A stretch of 42,312 bases of DNA. Source: Candidatus Pelethocola excrementipullorum. GTDB taxonomy: Bacteria; Bacillota; Clostridia; Lachnospirales; Lachnospiraceae. The notes beneath the pieces are model-generated. The model saw only the letters and a list, made by a program, of their open reading frames with translations. It searched no databases and was not told the origin of the DNA. Made by a program: the position numbers and the translations under genes. The stretch is from the NCBI GenBank assembly GCA_018714325.1, contig DVNN01000180.1, positions 1 to 42,312 of the forward strand, written 5' to 3'. Below, piece after piece: positions 22,439 through 30,318 of the stretch (its first letter is position 1; each line of letters opens with the position of its first letter).

Positions 22439-24445
22439 TCACGGCGTTACAATCAATTCTCCGTCATAGGGCTTCAAAACCAGTTCTTTCTCATACTCCT
22501 GTTCTGTGAGAACACCTCTGCCCGGCCGCTCCAGAGAAATCAGAATCTCCTGTTCTGTAGTATTTACATAGAAATATTGATTTTCAGCGATTTTCCTTGC
22601 ATGAACCCCTTGTGGAGTACTTAAAGGATCCTGAAGTCCCAGCTTTTCTGAAAGCTGTTCAATCAACCATGCCAGAAGGGTCTCATTCGTTTCCACCGCT
22701 GTATAGTAAGCTTCTCCTTGTCCATAGTGGTTTACGGATATCGCACACAGGTCTTTTCCTTCCAGGCGGGCGAATTCTTCTGCCGTATTCAGCTCCAGAA
22801 TTTCATAATAATCTACATCTATCACAAGTCTGTCTTCTTTTCCCTGAATGCTCAGCCGCTCTGTGATCCTTCCCTCTGCTTCTTTCACCTTCGCACCTTC
22901 TGAGAAGAAGCATTCCATATCGGTCCGGTAGTGTCCCGCTACACGAATTCCAAATACATCTGCCAGATAGCCCGGTCTTGGCGTTCCAAACACGTTGTTG
23001 GTCTCATCCACCGAAGCGGAATATCCTGTCATGATAACCGTGCCGCCTTCGGATACATACTTCCTGATATACTCAGCTTTTGCCTTGCTCATTAAGATGT
23101 GTTCCGGTATGATCAATAACTTATAATCTCCTTTTACATGACTTAAATCCACCACATTATAATCCTGATTACGGCTGGCTAAGAGTTTCGTTACCTGTGC
23201 CATACTTTCATGATAGCTCAACCGGTACTGGAAACTTGCATACTGACCCACCCAGGAACTGTCATAACTATAGGCCACCCCAATCTCTGGATTCGGGAGA
23301 TAGGGAAATGCATACTCCTGCAGTTTCTTCATATCTGATGCAATCTGTTTATATTCCTGATAATTCTGTGTGGGAACCCCGTCATGGGCAAGTAATCCAT
23401 ACAGATACTGCTCTTCACCACCCAACATACTTCTCCATGTCCATCCCAGAATCATCTGAGCACGGTTGAGCAGACATAAGAATACATATCTCCTCACCGC
23501 CCCATATGGGCCGAAGGGCACTCCCTTGGTACCGGTCTGAAATTCCAGACACCACATAGGTTTTCCAGTCTCTGCCAGTCTTTGCATATACATGGAAAGA
23601 TTATTGAAATAAGCATCCCTCATTTCATAAGGACAGTAGAACCCGATTCCCGGATAATCCACAAACTGATTGTAGGCCTTTAAATAGTCAAATCCCAGAT
23701 TCCCCTTTTCCGCATAGTGATTGGATGAATGAGGGATGCCCGGTGCCTCTTTATCAATCAGGTTCTTAATCTGAATCAGGAAATCACCGATTCCCTCCGA
23801 CCAGAACCGCCTCATATCGAGCCAGGCCTCCGGCGCTCCCACAGCCAATTCATTCTCCTGCATCACAACGTCTTCAAAGGAGGGCAATTTCCTGCTCCAT
23901 CGTCTGGCAGCCCATGCTTCATTCAACGCTTCTACTGTCCCATATTTTTTCTTAAGCCATCCGCTGAAACGATTTCTGGCATATTCCGAATAGGAAGGAT
24001 ATCCGTCCCCTATCTCATTGCATAACCCGAAGGCCTCCAGCGCAGGATGATTTTTATATCGCTTCACCAGAATTTCTGCAAACCGCAGCGCATAATGCTG
24101 ATATGCCGGATCCGCAATATCTTCCATATACCTTCTGAGACTCGCCTGATACGTCCCTGATTTCCCATATATATTACATCCCGGACAAAGCCTGTGCACC
24201 CAGACCGGAGCCGGTCTCAGCGTAATATCCAGCACTACTCCAATCCCAGCTTCTGCAAACAGATTCATGACGGTATCGAACCACTCAAAGGTATAGACAC
24301 CCTCATCCGGCTCGAAGCTGTCCCAACACAGATGTCCCAGACGGACTGTGGTAAATCCTGCCTCCTTCATCAAGGCAATATCTGTACTCCACCGTTCCTC
24401 TGGCCAGTCATGGGGGTGATAGTTTGCTCCAATATAAAGTGACAT
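22439..24445 (-). CDS. Beta-galactosidase, glycoside hydrolase family 42
   Basis: 668 residues from the ATG at 24445 (GGAAGG upstream; an in-frame ATG five codons earlier would place that site inside the gene). GANYHPHDWPEERW opens the GH42 TIM barrel. The acid/base Glu is E144 in GLCNEIGDG and the nucleophile is probably E301 in MWCLEFQTG. A trimerisation/Rossmann-like domain (about 390-590) and a C-terminal beta domain follow, normal for GH42. No signal peptide, so it acts in the cytoplasm on imported galacto-oligosaccharides or plant galactosides. It heads an operon with the binding lipoprotein and faces an AraC regulator across a shared palindrome. Confidence 0.93.
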   Translation of the reverse strand: MSLYIGANYHPHDWPEERWSTDIALMKEAGFTTVRLGHLCWDSFEPDEGVYTFEWFDTVMNLFAEAGIGVVLDITLRPAPVWVHRLCPGCNIYGKSGTYQASLRRYMEDIADPAYQHYALRFAEILVKRYKNHPALEAFGLCNEIGDGYPSYSEYARNRFSGWLKKKYGTVEALNEAWAARRWSRKLPSFEDVVMQENELAVGAPEAWLDMRRFWSEGIGDFLIQIKNLIDKEAPGIPHSSNHYAEKGNLGFDYLKAYNQFVDYPGIGFYCPYEMRDAYFNNLSMYMQRLAETGKPMWCLEFQTGTKGVPFGPYGAVRRYVFLCLLNRAQMILGWTWRSMLGGEEQYLYGLLAHDGVPTQNYQEYKQIASDMKKLQEYAFPYLPNPEIGVAYSYDSSWVGQYASFQYRLSYHESMAQVTKLLASRNQDYNVVDLSHVKGDYKLLIIPEHILMSKAKAEYIRKYVSEGGTVIMTGYSASVDETNNVFGTPRPGYLADVFGIRVAGHYRTDMECFFSEGAKVKEAEGRITERLSIQGKEDRLVIDVDYYEILELNTAEEFARLEGKDLCAISVNHYGQGEAYYTAVETNETLLAWLIEQLSEKLGLQDPLSTPQGVHARKIAENQYFYVNTTEQEILISLERPGRGVLTEQEYEKELVLKPYDGELIVTP

Positions 24446-24525
24446 AGTTTTCCCTTCCATTCATGCTTCTGTAAAATATGAGCATTTATTTTCTATCTTT
24501 TTTCTTCTATATCACTTATTATGCT

Positions 24526-24560
24526 ATTCATTGACATAATTCGTCAATGAATGATATTAT
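24526..24560. promoter_or_regulatory. Overlapping divergent promoters with a 27-bp inverted repeat
   Basis: ATTCATTGAC (24526-24535) and GTCAATGAAT (24543-24552) are perfect 10-bp arms around 7 bases. Each arm contains a -35 box. On the + strand TTGACA (24531-24536) is followed by TATTAT (24555-24560) at 18 bp, for the AraC gene. On the - strand TTGACG lies 18 bp from a CATAAT-like -10, for the GH42 operon. One protein on this palindrome would control both directions. Confidence 0.6.
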
Positions 24561-24596
24561 CATAGTAGGATAATATGAACATTATAAGGAGGGAAT

Positions 24597-25424
24597 ATGT
24601 GGTATTATTTATATCCGCAGACAGATAATGTCAAAAACTTCCCCTTCTATCTCTATAGTATCGGCCTGCAGGACTGGCAGCCTCAAATCTCCAGACCTAA
24701 AGGATTTTCCCACGATCAGTTTTTCTTTTTCACCTCGGGATCCGGTACTCTGACGATGGATGGCAAGGTTTATCAGTTAAAAGAAAAGAATGCCTTCTTT
24801 ATCCCTGCACATGTTCCCCACGAATATGCCCCTGCTAAGAAAATATGGGACGTTCGTTGGATGATACCTGGAGGATATGCCTTGGCCGATCTGTATCAGA
24901 CACTTGGACTTCCATCAAAAGGTGGGGTATTTACACTTCAGGATGCCGCTCCGCTGGATGTGATCCAAAATCGTATGCGTCTCGAATTGATTCATGATAA
25001 AAAGAATGGGAATCTTTATGCCTCTTCCCTGGTCAATGAATATCTCATGGAATTTGCCAGGCAGGTTCAGCTCACTCCATCTGCTCAGTCTGAGCAGGAT
25101 ATCTATTCCCGTCATATGGAACGGCTGGAAGACTATATTGAATATCATTTTATGAATGAGATTACCCTGCAGGATTTGTGCGATGTGGTTTATCTCACAC
25201 CACAGCATCTCTGCAGAGTATTTAAGAAATGTAAAAATATGAGGCCCATGGAATATCTGCGCAACCGCAGAATTGAAGCCGCAAAAGAACTGCTGCGCAC
25301 CACCGGATTCAGTATCTCGGAGATTGCATATCTTTGCGGCTTCGTAGAAAGTAATTATTTTTGTCGTATTTTCAAGGCTCAGGAGAATATCACTCCCGGG
25401 CAGTATCGGGTTCAGAATCTTTGA
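24597..25424 (+). CDS. AraC family transcriptional regulator (cupin sensor + HTH)
   Basis: 275 residues. The N-terminal cupin-like ligand domain (about 15-100, TSGSGTLTMDGKVYQLKEKN then FFIPAHVPHEY) binds a sugar in relatives. The C-terminal double helix-turn-helix (about 175-272) shows ITLQDLCDVVYLTPQHLCRV, RRIEAAKELL and ISEIAYLCGFVESNYFCRIF. It is divergent from the GH42 operon, so galactoside-responsive activation of that operon is the natural reading. AAGGAGGG lies five bases ahead of the ATG. Confidence 0.93.
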   Translation: MWYYLYPQTDNVKNFPFYLYSIGLQDWQPQISRPKGFSHDQFFFFTSGSGTLTMDGKVYQLKEKNAFFIPAHVPHEYAPAKKIWDVRWMIPGGYALADLYQTLGLPSKGGVFTLQDAAPLDVIQNRMRLELIHDKKNGNLYASSLVNEYLMEFARQVQLTPSAQSEQDIYSRHMERLEDYIEYHFMNEITLQDLCDVVYLTPQHLCRVFKKCKNMRPMEYLRNRRIEAAKELLRTTGFSISEIAYLCGFVESNYFCRIFKAQENITPGQYRVQNL

Positions 25425-25442
25425 ATTTGAACGATAGCATAG

Positions 25443-25486
25443 AAGGGTGAAATCAACATTAGTTACTGTTGATTTCACCCTTTTAA
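25443..25486. terminator. Bidirectional terminator between AraC and GntR genes
   Basis: Perfect 15-bp stem: AAGGGTGAAATCAAC at 25443-25457 pairs with 25468-25482 around 10 bases, followed by T-rich sequence. It separates two convergent genes. Confidence 0.9.
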
Positions 25487-25495
25487 TATTTCCTC

Positions 25496-26254
25496 TTAAT
25501 TCTGATACGCCTTCTGGCGGATACTATTAAACTTGATATAATTCGTATCAATATATTCCTGTGCATAGACTACAGGTCTGTCATTGCCATCAAAGTTGAT
25601 GCAATCCAACAGCAAGAAGGATTTAATCCTTTTCTGGCACTGGAAATGTTCTGTCAGTTCTGGATGGTCCGCATTGGTCACAGTAGTGATTTCCGTCCGG
25701 TCCCACTCCACTCTCCTTCCACACCTCGCATCTAGAAAATCAAACAAAGAATTGGGATATTCCCCCATCAGTTTCAAATCCGCCGGACTTTTCAACAAAG
25801 AAGTGGGAAAATAATCCACACAAAAAGCGCAGGGCTTTTCATCCGCAAGGAATATCTTCTTTGCCACCACGATCTCATCTCCCTCGGATATCTCCAATGC
25901 CTTGGCTATTTCCCGGTCGGCCGTGGAATCATGGGAATCCAAAAGCTTGATTCCGGGCTTATAACCACATTGCACAATCATATCGCTAAACAGCGATACC
26001 GGATTAAACTGAACCTTCATACTGACAGCCTGTGGGTTGATAAAGGTTCCCTTTCCCTGACGGCGGAAGATGATTCCATCATTGGCCAGGGTATTCAAAG
26101 CCGTACGTATAGTAATACGGCTTACGCCCAGGATCTCGCAGAATTGTTCCTCCGTAGGAAGTTTATTATCTTTTCCATCATATGAAGTCTTGATGTAATT
26201 TAAAATCTCTTGTCTCACCTCTTCGCTGAGGGACTGTGATTTGATCTTTTTCAT
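25496..26254 (-). CDS. GntR family (HutC/UTRA) transcriptional regulator
   Basis: 252 residues. An N-terminal winged helix (about 8-75, with LPTEEQFCEILGVSRITIRTALNTL split across the recognition helix, and the RQGKGTF wing) is joined to a UTRA ligand domain (about 90-245). HutC-type members bind small metabolites such as urocanate, sugar phosphates or nucleoside derivatives. The gene is divergent from the deaminase-permease pair and probably represses it. AGAGGTG precedes the start by seven bases. Confidence 0.92.
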   Translation of the reverse strand: MKKIKSQSLSEEVRQEILNYIKTSYDGKDNKLPTEEQFCEILGVSRITIRTALNTLANDGIIFRRQGKGTFINPQAVSMKVQFNPVSLFSDMIVQCGYKPGIKLLDSHDSTADREIAKALEISEGDEIVVAKKIFLADEKPCAFCVDYFPTSLLKSPADLKLMGEYPNSLFDFLDARCGRRVEWDRTEITTVTNADHPELTEHFQCQKRIKSFLLLDCINFDGNDRPVVYAQEYIDTNYIKFNSIRQKAYQN

Positions 26255-26350
26255 AAAAATACACCTCTTAAAATATGCATTTTGCCGATATTTCTATTAT
26301 ACCTAAGTTTCTTTAAAAAAACAATTGTATTCTTTTTATCCATATGCTAA

Positions 26351-26376
26351 TATACGTATAAGGTAATACCTATTAC
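26351..26376. promoter_or_regulatory. Candidate GntR operator in the divergent region
   Basis: TATACGTATA (26351-26360) adjoins AGGTAATACCT (26361-26371), both perfect palindromes. GTAAT (26363-26367) also pairs with ATTAC (26372-26376). This is the most symmetric part of the 168-bp gap, and it lies about 50 bp ahead of the deaminase start, where a repressor of that operon would be expected. Confidence 0.45.
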
Positions 26377-26422
26377 GTTATAACCATATGAATAACTGCT
26401 TAAAAATGAATGGAGGAACGTT

Positions 26423-26908
26423 ATGAGCAATCGTAAAACACATGAAGAGTATTTAAAAAGAGCAATCCAGGTATCCAGAGACTCAAGAGCACACGGCAAT
26501 ACCCCCTTTGGCGCACTTCTTGTAGACGGTGAAGGCAATATTGTGATGGAGCAGGAAAACATCGAAATTACAGAAAAAGTATGCACCGGTCATGCAGAAG
26601 CTACCTTGGCTGCCCGTGCTTCCCATGAATACAGCAAAGATTTCCTGAAAGACTGCACCCTTTACACAACAGCAGAACCTTGTGCTATGTGTGCCGGAGC
26701 TATCTACTGGGCTGGTATCGGAACGGTTGCATATGCGATGACAGAGCGTCGTCTCCTTGAATTGACTGGAAGCAACGAACAAAATCCTACTTTTGACCTG
26801 CCATGCCGCGATGTTTTCAGCAAAGGTCAGAAAGACATTAAAGTAGTCGGCCCCTTCCCGGAATTAGAAGTGGAAGCAGCTCAGGTACATGAGGGCTTTT
26901 GGGACTAA
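26423..26908 (+). CDS. Nucleoside/nucleobase deaminase (cytidine deaminase-like zinc hydrolase)
   Basis: 161 residues. Zinc site H57-A-E59 (GHAEA) and P-C87-A-M-C90 (EPCAMCAGA), the hallmark of the CMP/dCMP, tRNA-adenosine and guanine deaminase fold; E59 is the proton shuttle. The length and the aromatic C-terminal end (EVEAAQVHEGFWD) resemble guanine deaminase/GuaD-like or cytosine deaminase-like proteins more than TadA. It is co-transcribed with an NCS2 permease 42 bases downstream, which argues for a salvage enzyme acting on an imported purine or pyrimidine base. GGAGG precedes the ATG. Confidence 0.88.
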   Translation: MSNRKTHEEYLKRAIQVSRDSRAHGNTPFGALLVDGEGNIVMEQENIEITEKVCTGHAEATLAARASHEYSKDFLKDCTLYTTAEPCAMCAGAIYWAGIGTVAYAMTERRLLELTGSNEQNPTFDLPCRDVFSKGQKDIKVVGPFPELEVEAAQVHEGFWD

Positions 26909-26950
26909 TTAAAATTCCACATCTAATAAAGGATTAAAGGAGGACTTTCC

Positions 26951-28273
26951 ATGGCTGAGTCAATAACATCCGGAAACACCACCACTATGGAGAAAAAAGT
27001 TACTATTTCGCAGAATCTGATTATGGGTCTGCAGCATGTTTTGACAATGTGTCCTGGTTCCATCGCCGTACCACTGATTATGAGTGGCCCCCTTGGACTC
27101 GACGCAAAGACAACTGCCTATCTGGTAGCTGCCAACCTTTTTACCAGTGCCATTGCCATCTTAATTCAGGTATATGGACTGGGTAAACACATTGGTTCCA
27201 AACTTCCTATTGTACTGGGCTCCGCTTTCGCGCCCTTAGGCGCTATGATTGTAATCGGACAGCAGTATGGACTATCAACCGTATTCGGATCGATCATTGC
27301 ATCGGGAATATTGATGTTTGGTGTATGCTTTTTTATGAAGAGCATCCTCAAATTTTTCCCTCCCGTGGTAATCGGATCCTTCGTTACCTTAATCGGTATC
27401 ACCCTGGCCCCTACGGCATTTGCTGATTTGGCCGGCGGCGAAGGTGCCAGTAACTTTGGGGCGGTTGAAAACTTGATTTTAGGACTGGTGGTTCTGGTGA
27501 GCATCGTACTGTTCAACCGTTTTGGCAACGGACTGGTTCAGTCCATCTCTCTTTTACTGGGACTGGGCATCGGTACCTTAATCGCCATTCCCCTTGGTTT
27601 GGTGGATTTCGCACCAGTTGCCCAGGCAAGCTGGTTTGAACTGATCACCCCCTTCCATTTCGGAATACCCAAATTCCGGTTGGATGCTACCTTGATCATG
27701 ACACTCTTTTGTGTCATCAATATGATTCAGTGTATTGGAGTTTATGCGTTCCTGGATGATGTGCGCGGAACCAATACCTCTGATAAAGCCAAGGTGGACG
27801 GTATGCGCGGACAGGCATTTGCTCAGATGGTATCCGGTATCTTCAATTCCGTGCCATCCTCCATGTTCAACGAAAATGTTGGTGTTATCAAACTGTCCGG
27901 CATCGGAGCTCGCTCCACCGTAGGATGTGCTGGCATCATGTTATTGATTATCAGCCTGATTCCGAAATGTTCGGCCCTGATTACCTGTATTCCGAAACCG
28001 GTTATCGGCGGTGCTACATTGGCGTTGTTCGGCACGATTTCAGCAGCAGGAATTTCCATCCTTTCTTCAGTGGATTACTCCAATAACAATAATTCACTTA
28101 TTGTTGGAACAGGTCTGGCACTTGGAGTTGGTGCATCCTTCACTGCAACTGCATTTGACAAACTTCCTGTAGTACTGTCAATGCTGCTCAGCAACGGATT
28201 GTTCGTTGTTGGTGTAGTGACAATTATACTGAATATTGTTTTGAATCTGGGGAAGAAAGAAAAGAAGGAATAA
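26951..28273 (+). CDS. NCS2 family nucleobase:cation symporter (xanthine/uracil permease)
   Basis: 440 residues with 12-14 hydrophobic helices. The N-terminal QNLIMGLQHVLTMCPGSIAV is the NCS2 signature region; GASFTAT, PSSMFNENVGVIKLSG and the CIPKPVIGGA segment also match the family. It imports purines or uracil with H+ or Na+. Its position behind the deaminase gene suggests that it brings in that enzyme's substrate (for example guanine, cytosine or a related base). AAAGGAGG lies at the start, and the transcript ends in the long hairpin at 28284. Confidence 0.92.
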   Translation: MAESITSGNTTTMEKKVTISQNLIMGLQHVLTMCPGSIAVPLIMSGPLGLDAKTTAYLVAANLFTSAIAILIQVYGLGKHIGSKLPIVLGSAFAPLGAMIVIGQQYGLSTVFGSIIASGILMFGVCFFMKSILKFFPPVVIGSFVTLIGITLAPTAFADLAGGEGASNFGAVENLILGLVVLVSIVLFNRFGNGLVQSISLLLGLGIGTLIAIPLGLVDFAPVAQASWFELITPFHFGIPKFRLDATLIMTLFCVINMIQCIGVYAFLDDVRGTNTSDKAKVDGMRGQAFAQMVSGIFNSVPSSMFNENVGVIKLSGIGARSTVGCAGIMLLIISLIPKCSALITCIPKPVIGGATLALFGTISAAGISILSSVDYSNNNNSLIVGTGLALGVGASFTATAFDKLPVVLSMLLSNGLFVVGVVTIILNIVLNLGKKEKKE

Positions 28274-28283
28274 TTTAAAAAAC

Positions 28284-28331
28284 AAAATAGAACGCTTACA
28301 TCGACAAAAAAAGATGTAAGCGTTCTATTTT
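28284..28331. terminator. Bidirectional terminator between permease and ABC operon
   Basis: Perfect 19-bp stem: AAAATAGAACGCTTACATC (28284-28302) with its complement at 28313-28331 around 10 bases. Its right arm overlaps the stop codon of the converging ABC permease gene. Confidence 0.92.
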
Positions 28332-29307
28332 ATGCATTCCGCATTCTCCGCTTATTCCCTAATTGTTCAGCCACTATGACGATAATCAAAATAACTCCCC
28401 AAACAAAGGTCTTTAAGGAGGAATCCACCCTCATGATATTGAATGCACTTGAGACCAGTTGTAAGACAACAACGGATAAAAATACGCCGATCGCGCTTCC
28501 CTTTCCTCCGTCAGGGTTCGTACCACCTAACACTACAATGAGCAGAGAAAGCAACGTATAAGAACTACCATAATCTGTTTTCGCTGAATTGTACCTGGAG
28601 ACCATGATTAATCCTGCCAGGCTGCCTAAGATTCCCGACATCATGTAGGTCTTAATCGTAACTGCTAAATTATTGATTCCGCTGTAGCGTGAGGCCATGG
28701 AATTCGTTCCCATATAGCGCACATGCTGGCCATATATCGTAGAGCGCAACAGGAAATATACAACCACTCCAGCCGCTATAAATATAAGGAATGCAACCGG
28801 CACTCCAAGAATCATGCCATTTCCCAAAAAGCTATAGGCCTCGGGCAGACCTGTGATTGCAGGTCCCTTTGTAATCATCAAACCGCAGCCTGTATAAAGC
28901 TGAAGCCCGCACAGCGTGACCAGCATGGCAGGTATCTGTAGGTATCCAATCATAAAACCGTTAAAGCATCCGCAGACAGCACCCACCACAATCGCTGCAA
29001 TACAGCCAGCCAGGATAGAGAATCCGCCGCCTCCCATCCTCACTATGATGCTGGCCGATACAATGCCCGCAAAATTAGCAATTCCAACAAGGGACAGGTC
29101 AATACCGCCTGAAATCATTGCCAGCATCATGCCAAATGCAATCAAACCAAATTCCGGAAGCTGGGTGCACATCCCTTGAATATTTTTAATTCCCAGAAAG
29201 GAAGATGGCTCCAGAATTCCCATAACCAAAAAGATAACCACGGCAATAAGAAAGAGCATCATGCTGTTTTTATCTGAACTTCTCAATCTGTTCTGTATTT
29301 TTTCCAT
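28330..29307 (-). CDS. Sugar ABC transporter permease (RbsC/YtfT-like, second copy)
   Basis: 325 residues, about 8-10 membrane helices, with the branched-chain/ribose-type permease motif (ISGGIDLSLVGIANFAG, then GxxxGxxxG-rich helices and GSSYTLLSLLIVVLGGTNPDGG). It forms a heteromeric channel with the permease encoded 12 bases upstream. It is the last gene of the operon. AGGAAGG precedes the start. The substrate is likely a monosaccharide or small polyol; the exact one cannot be told. Confidence 0.92.
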   Translation of the reverse strand: MEKIQNRLRSSDKNSMMLFLIAVVIFLVMGILEPSSFLGIKNIQGMCTQLPEFGLIAFGMMLAMISGGIDLSLVGIANFAGIVSASIIVRMGGGGFSILAGCIAAIVVGAVCGCFNGFMIGYLQIPAMLVTLCGLQLYTGCGLMITKGPAITGLPEAYSFLGNGMILGVPVAFLIFIAAGVVVYFLLRSTIYGQHVRYMGTNSMASRYSGINNLAVTIKTYMMSGILGSLAGLIMVSRYNSAKTDYGSSYTLLSLLIVVLGGTNPDGGKGSAIGVFLSVVVLQLVSSAFNIMRVDSSLKTFVWGVILIIVIVAEQLGNKRRMRNA

Positions 29308-29319
29308 ACTGCCACCTTC

Positions 29320-30318
29320 CTAAATTTTTATACTGTTTTGTATTCTCTTCGTTCTCAGAGATGTAATAGACGTACCAATTACAATCAGCAGGCCCACAAC
29401 AAAGGTCTGTCCATAGGTGGGAATACCCAGCATAATCAAGTTGTTTTGAATCAGGGCAATCAACGTTACACCCAAAATTGTTCCCAGGATTGTACCGTGG
29501 CCGCCTGTGATCCTGGTTCCCCCCATCACAACCGCTGCAATCACCATCATCTCCGTCCCCATCAGTACCTGGGGATGTGCCTGTCTCATCAAAATCATAT
29601 ATGTCACACCGCCGACTCCCGCAAGTCCTCCCGCCAGCACATATACAAAGGACTGGATAAATGTCACACGAAATCCGGCGACTCTGGCCGCATTTTTATC
29701 ACCGCCCACCGCGTAAATACCTCTTCCCAGCATCGTAAACTTTAACAAAATCCAGATTCCAATACATATGATCATAGGAATCAGAATAAGAACGGTAAGC
29801 TGATACGTAATCCCAGTCTCACCTGCATATTCATAAATAAAGACTCTGGATAATTTGCCAAAACTTTCGGGAAGCCTGTTAATCTCCTTGGAGCCTAAGA
29901 ACGACAATGTTGCGCCATTTGCCACACTGCTCACGCCTAAGGTGGCAATCAGGGGCGGAATCTTAAACCTGACGATCAAAACCGAGTTCAGCGCTCCGAA
30001 CATCATGCCAATCACAATAGCGATTAAAAATGCGATCACCACATGATCCAGTCCTGATGCATTCATAATCATCGCCGTTGCATACATGGAAAAGCTGGCT
30101 ACCGCGGGAAATGACACATCAATCCCACCGGATATGATCACAAGCATTTCAAACGCTGCAAATATCAGAGTCACAAGCATGGAACGCAATAGTGTCACGA
30201 CTGTTGAGACACCTGCAAATGCAGGATTCACAACTCCGATAAGAACACACAAAGCGAATATAATATAGACCACAATCATTTCATTTGTAGTAAGGCCTCT
30301 TTTCATTCGTTCTTTCAT
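29320..30318 (-). CDS. Sugar ABC transporter permease (RbsC-like, first copy)
   Basis: 332 residues with the same fold as its neighbour: ISGGIDVSFPAVASFSMYAT near residue 65 and VMGGTRITGGHGTILGTILG near residue 265. Its ATG overlaps the TGA of the ATPase gene by four bases (ATGA, 30315-30318), with GGAGGTG inside the ATPase gene, so the two are translationally coupled. A paired-permease layout is also seen in rhamnose, AI-2 (Lsr) and YtfT/YjfF importers. Confidence 0.92.
   Translation of the reverse strand: MKERMKRGLTTNEMIVVYIIFALCVLIGVVNPAFAGVSTVVTLLRSMLVTLIFAAFEMLVIISGGIDVSFPAVASFSMYATAMIMNASGLDHVVIAFLIAIVIGMMFGALNSVLIVRFKIPPLIATLGVSSVANGATLSFLGSKEINRLPESFGKLSRVFIYEYAGETGITYQLTVLILIPMIICIGIWILLKFTMLGRGIYAVGGDKNAARVAGFRVTFIQSFVYVLAGGLAGVGGVTYMILMRQAHPQVLMGTEMMVIAAVVMGGTRITGGHGTILGTILGVTLIALIQNNLIMLGIPTYGQTFVVGLLIVIGTSITSLRTKRIQNSIKI

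Noticed and set aside
24915-25478. Open frame of about 187 codons on the - strand opposite the AraC gene
   Set aside because: It lies entirely over a strong AraC-family gene and runs through the 25443 terminator hairpin; no family features and no ribosome binding site.
26255-26422. Purine riboswitch ahead of the deaminase-permease operon
   Set aside because: The conserved purine-riboswitch junction and loop sequences are not visible; the symmetric sequences fit a repressor site better.
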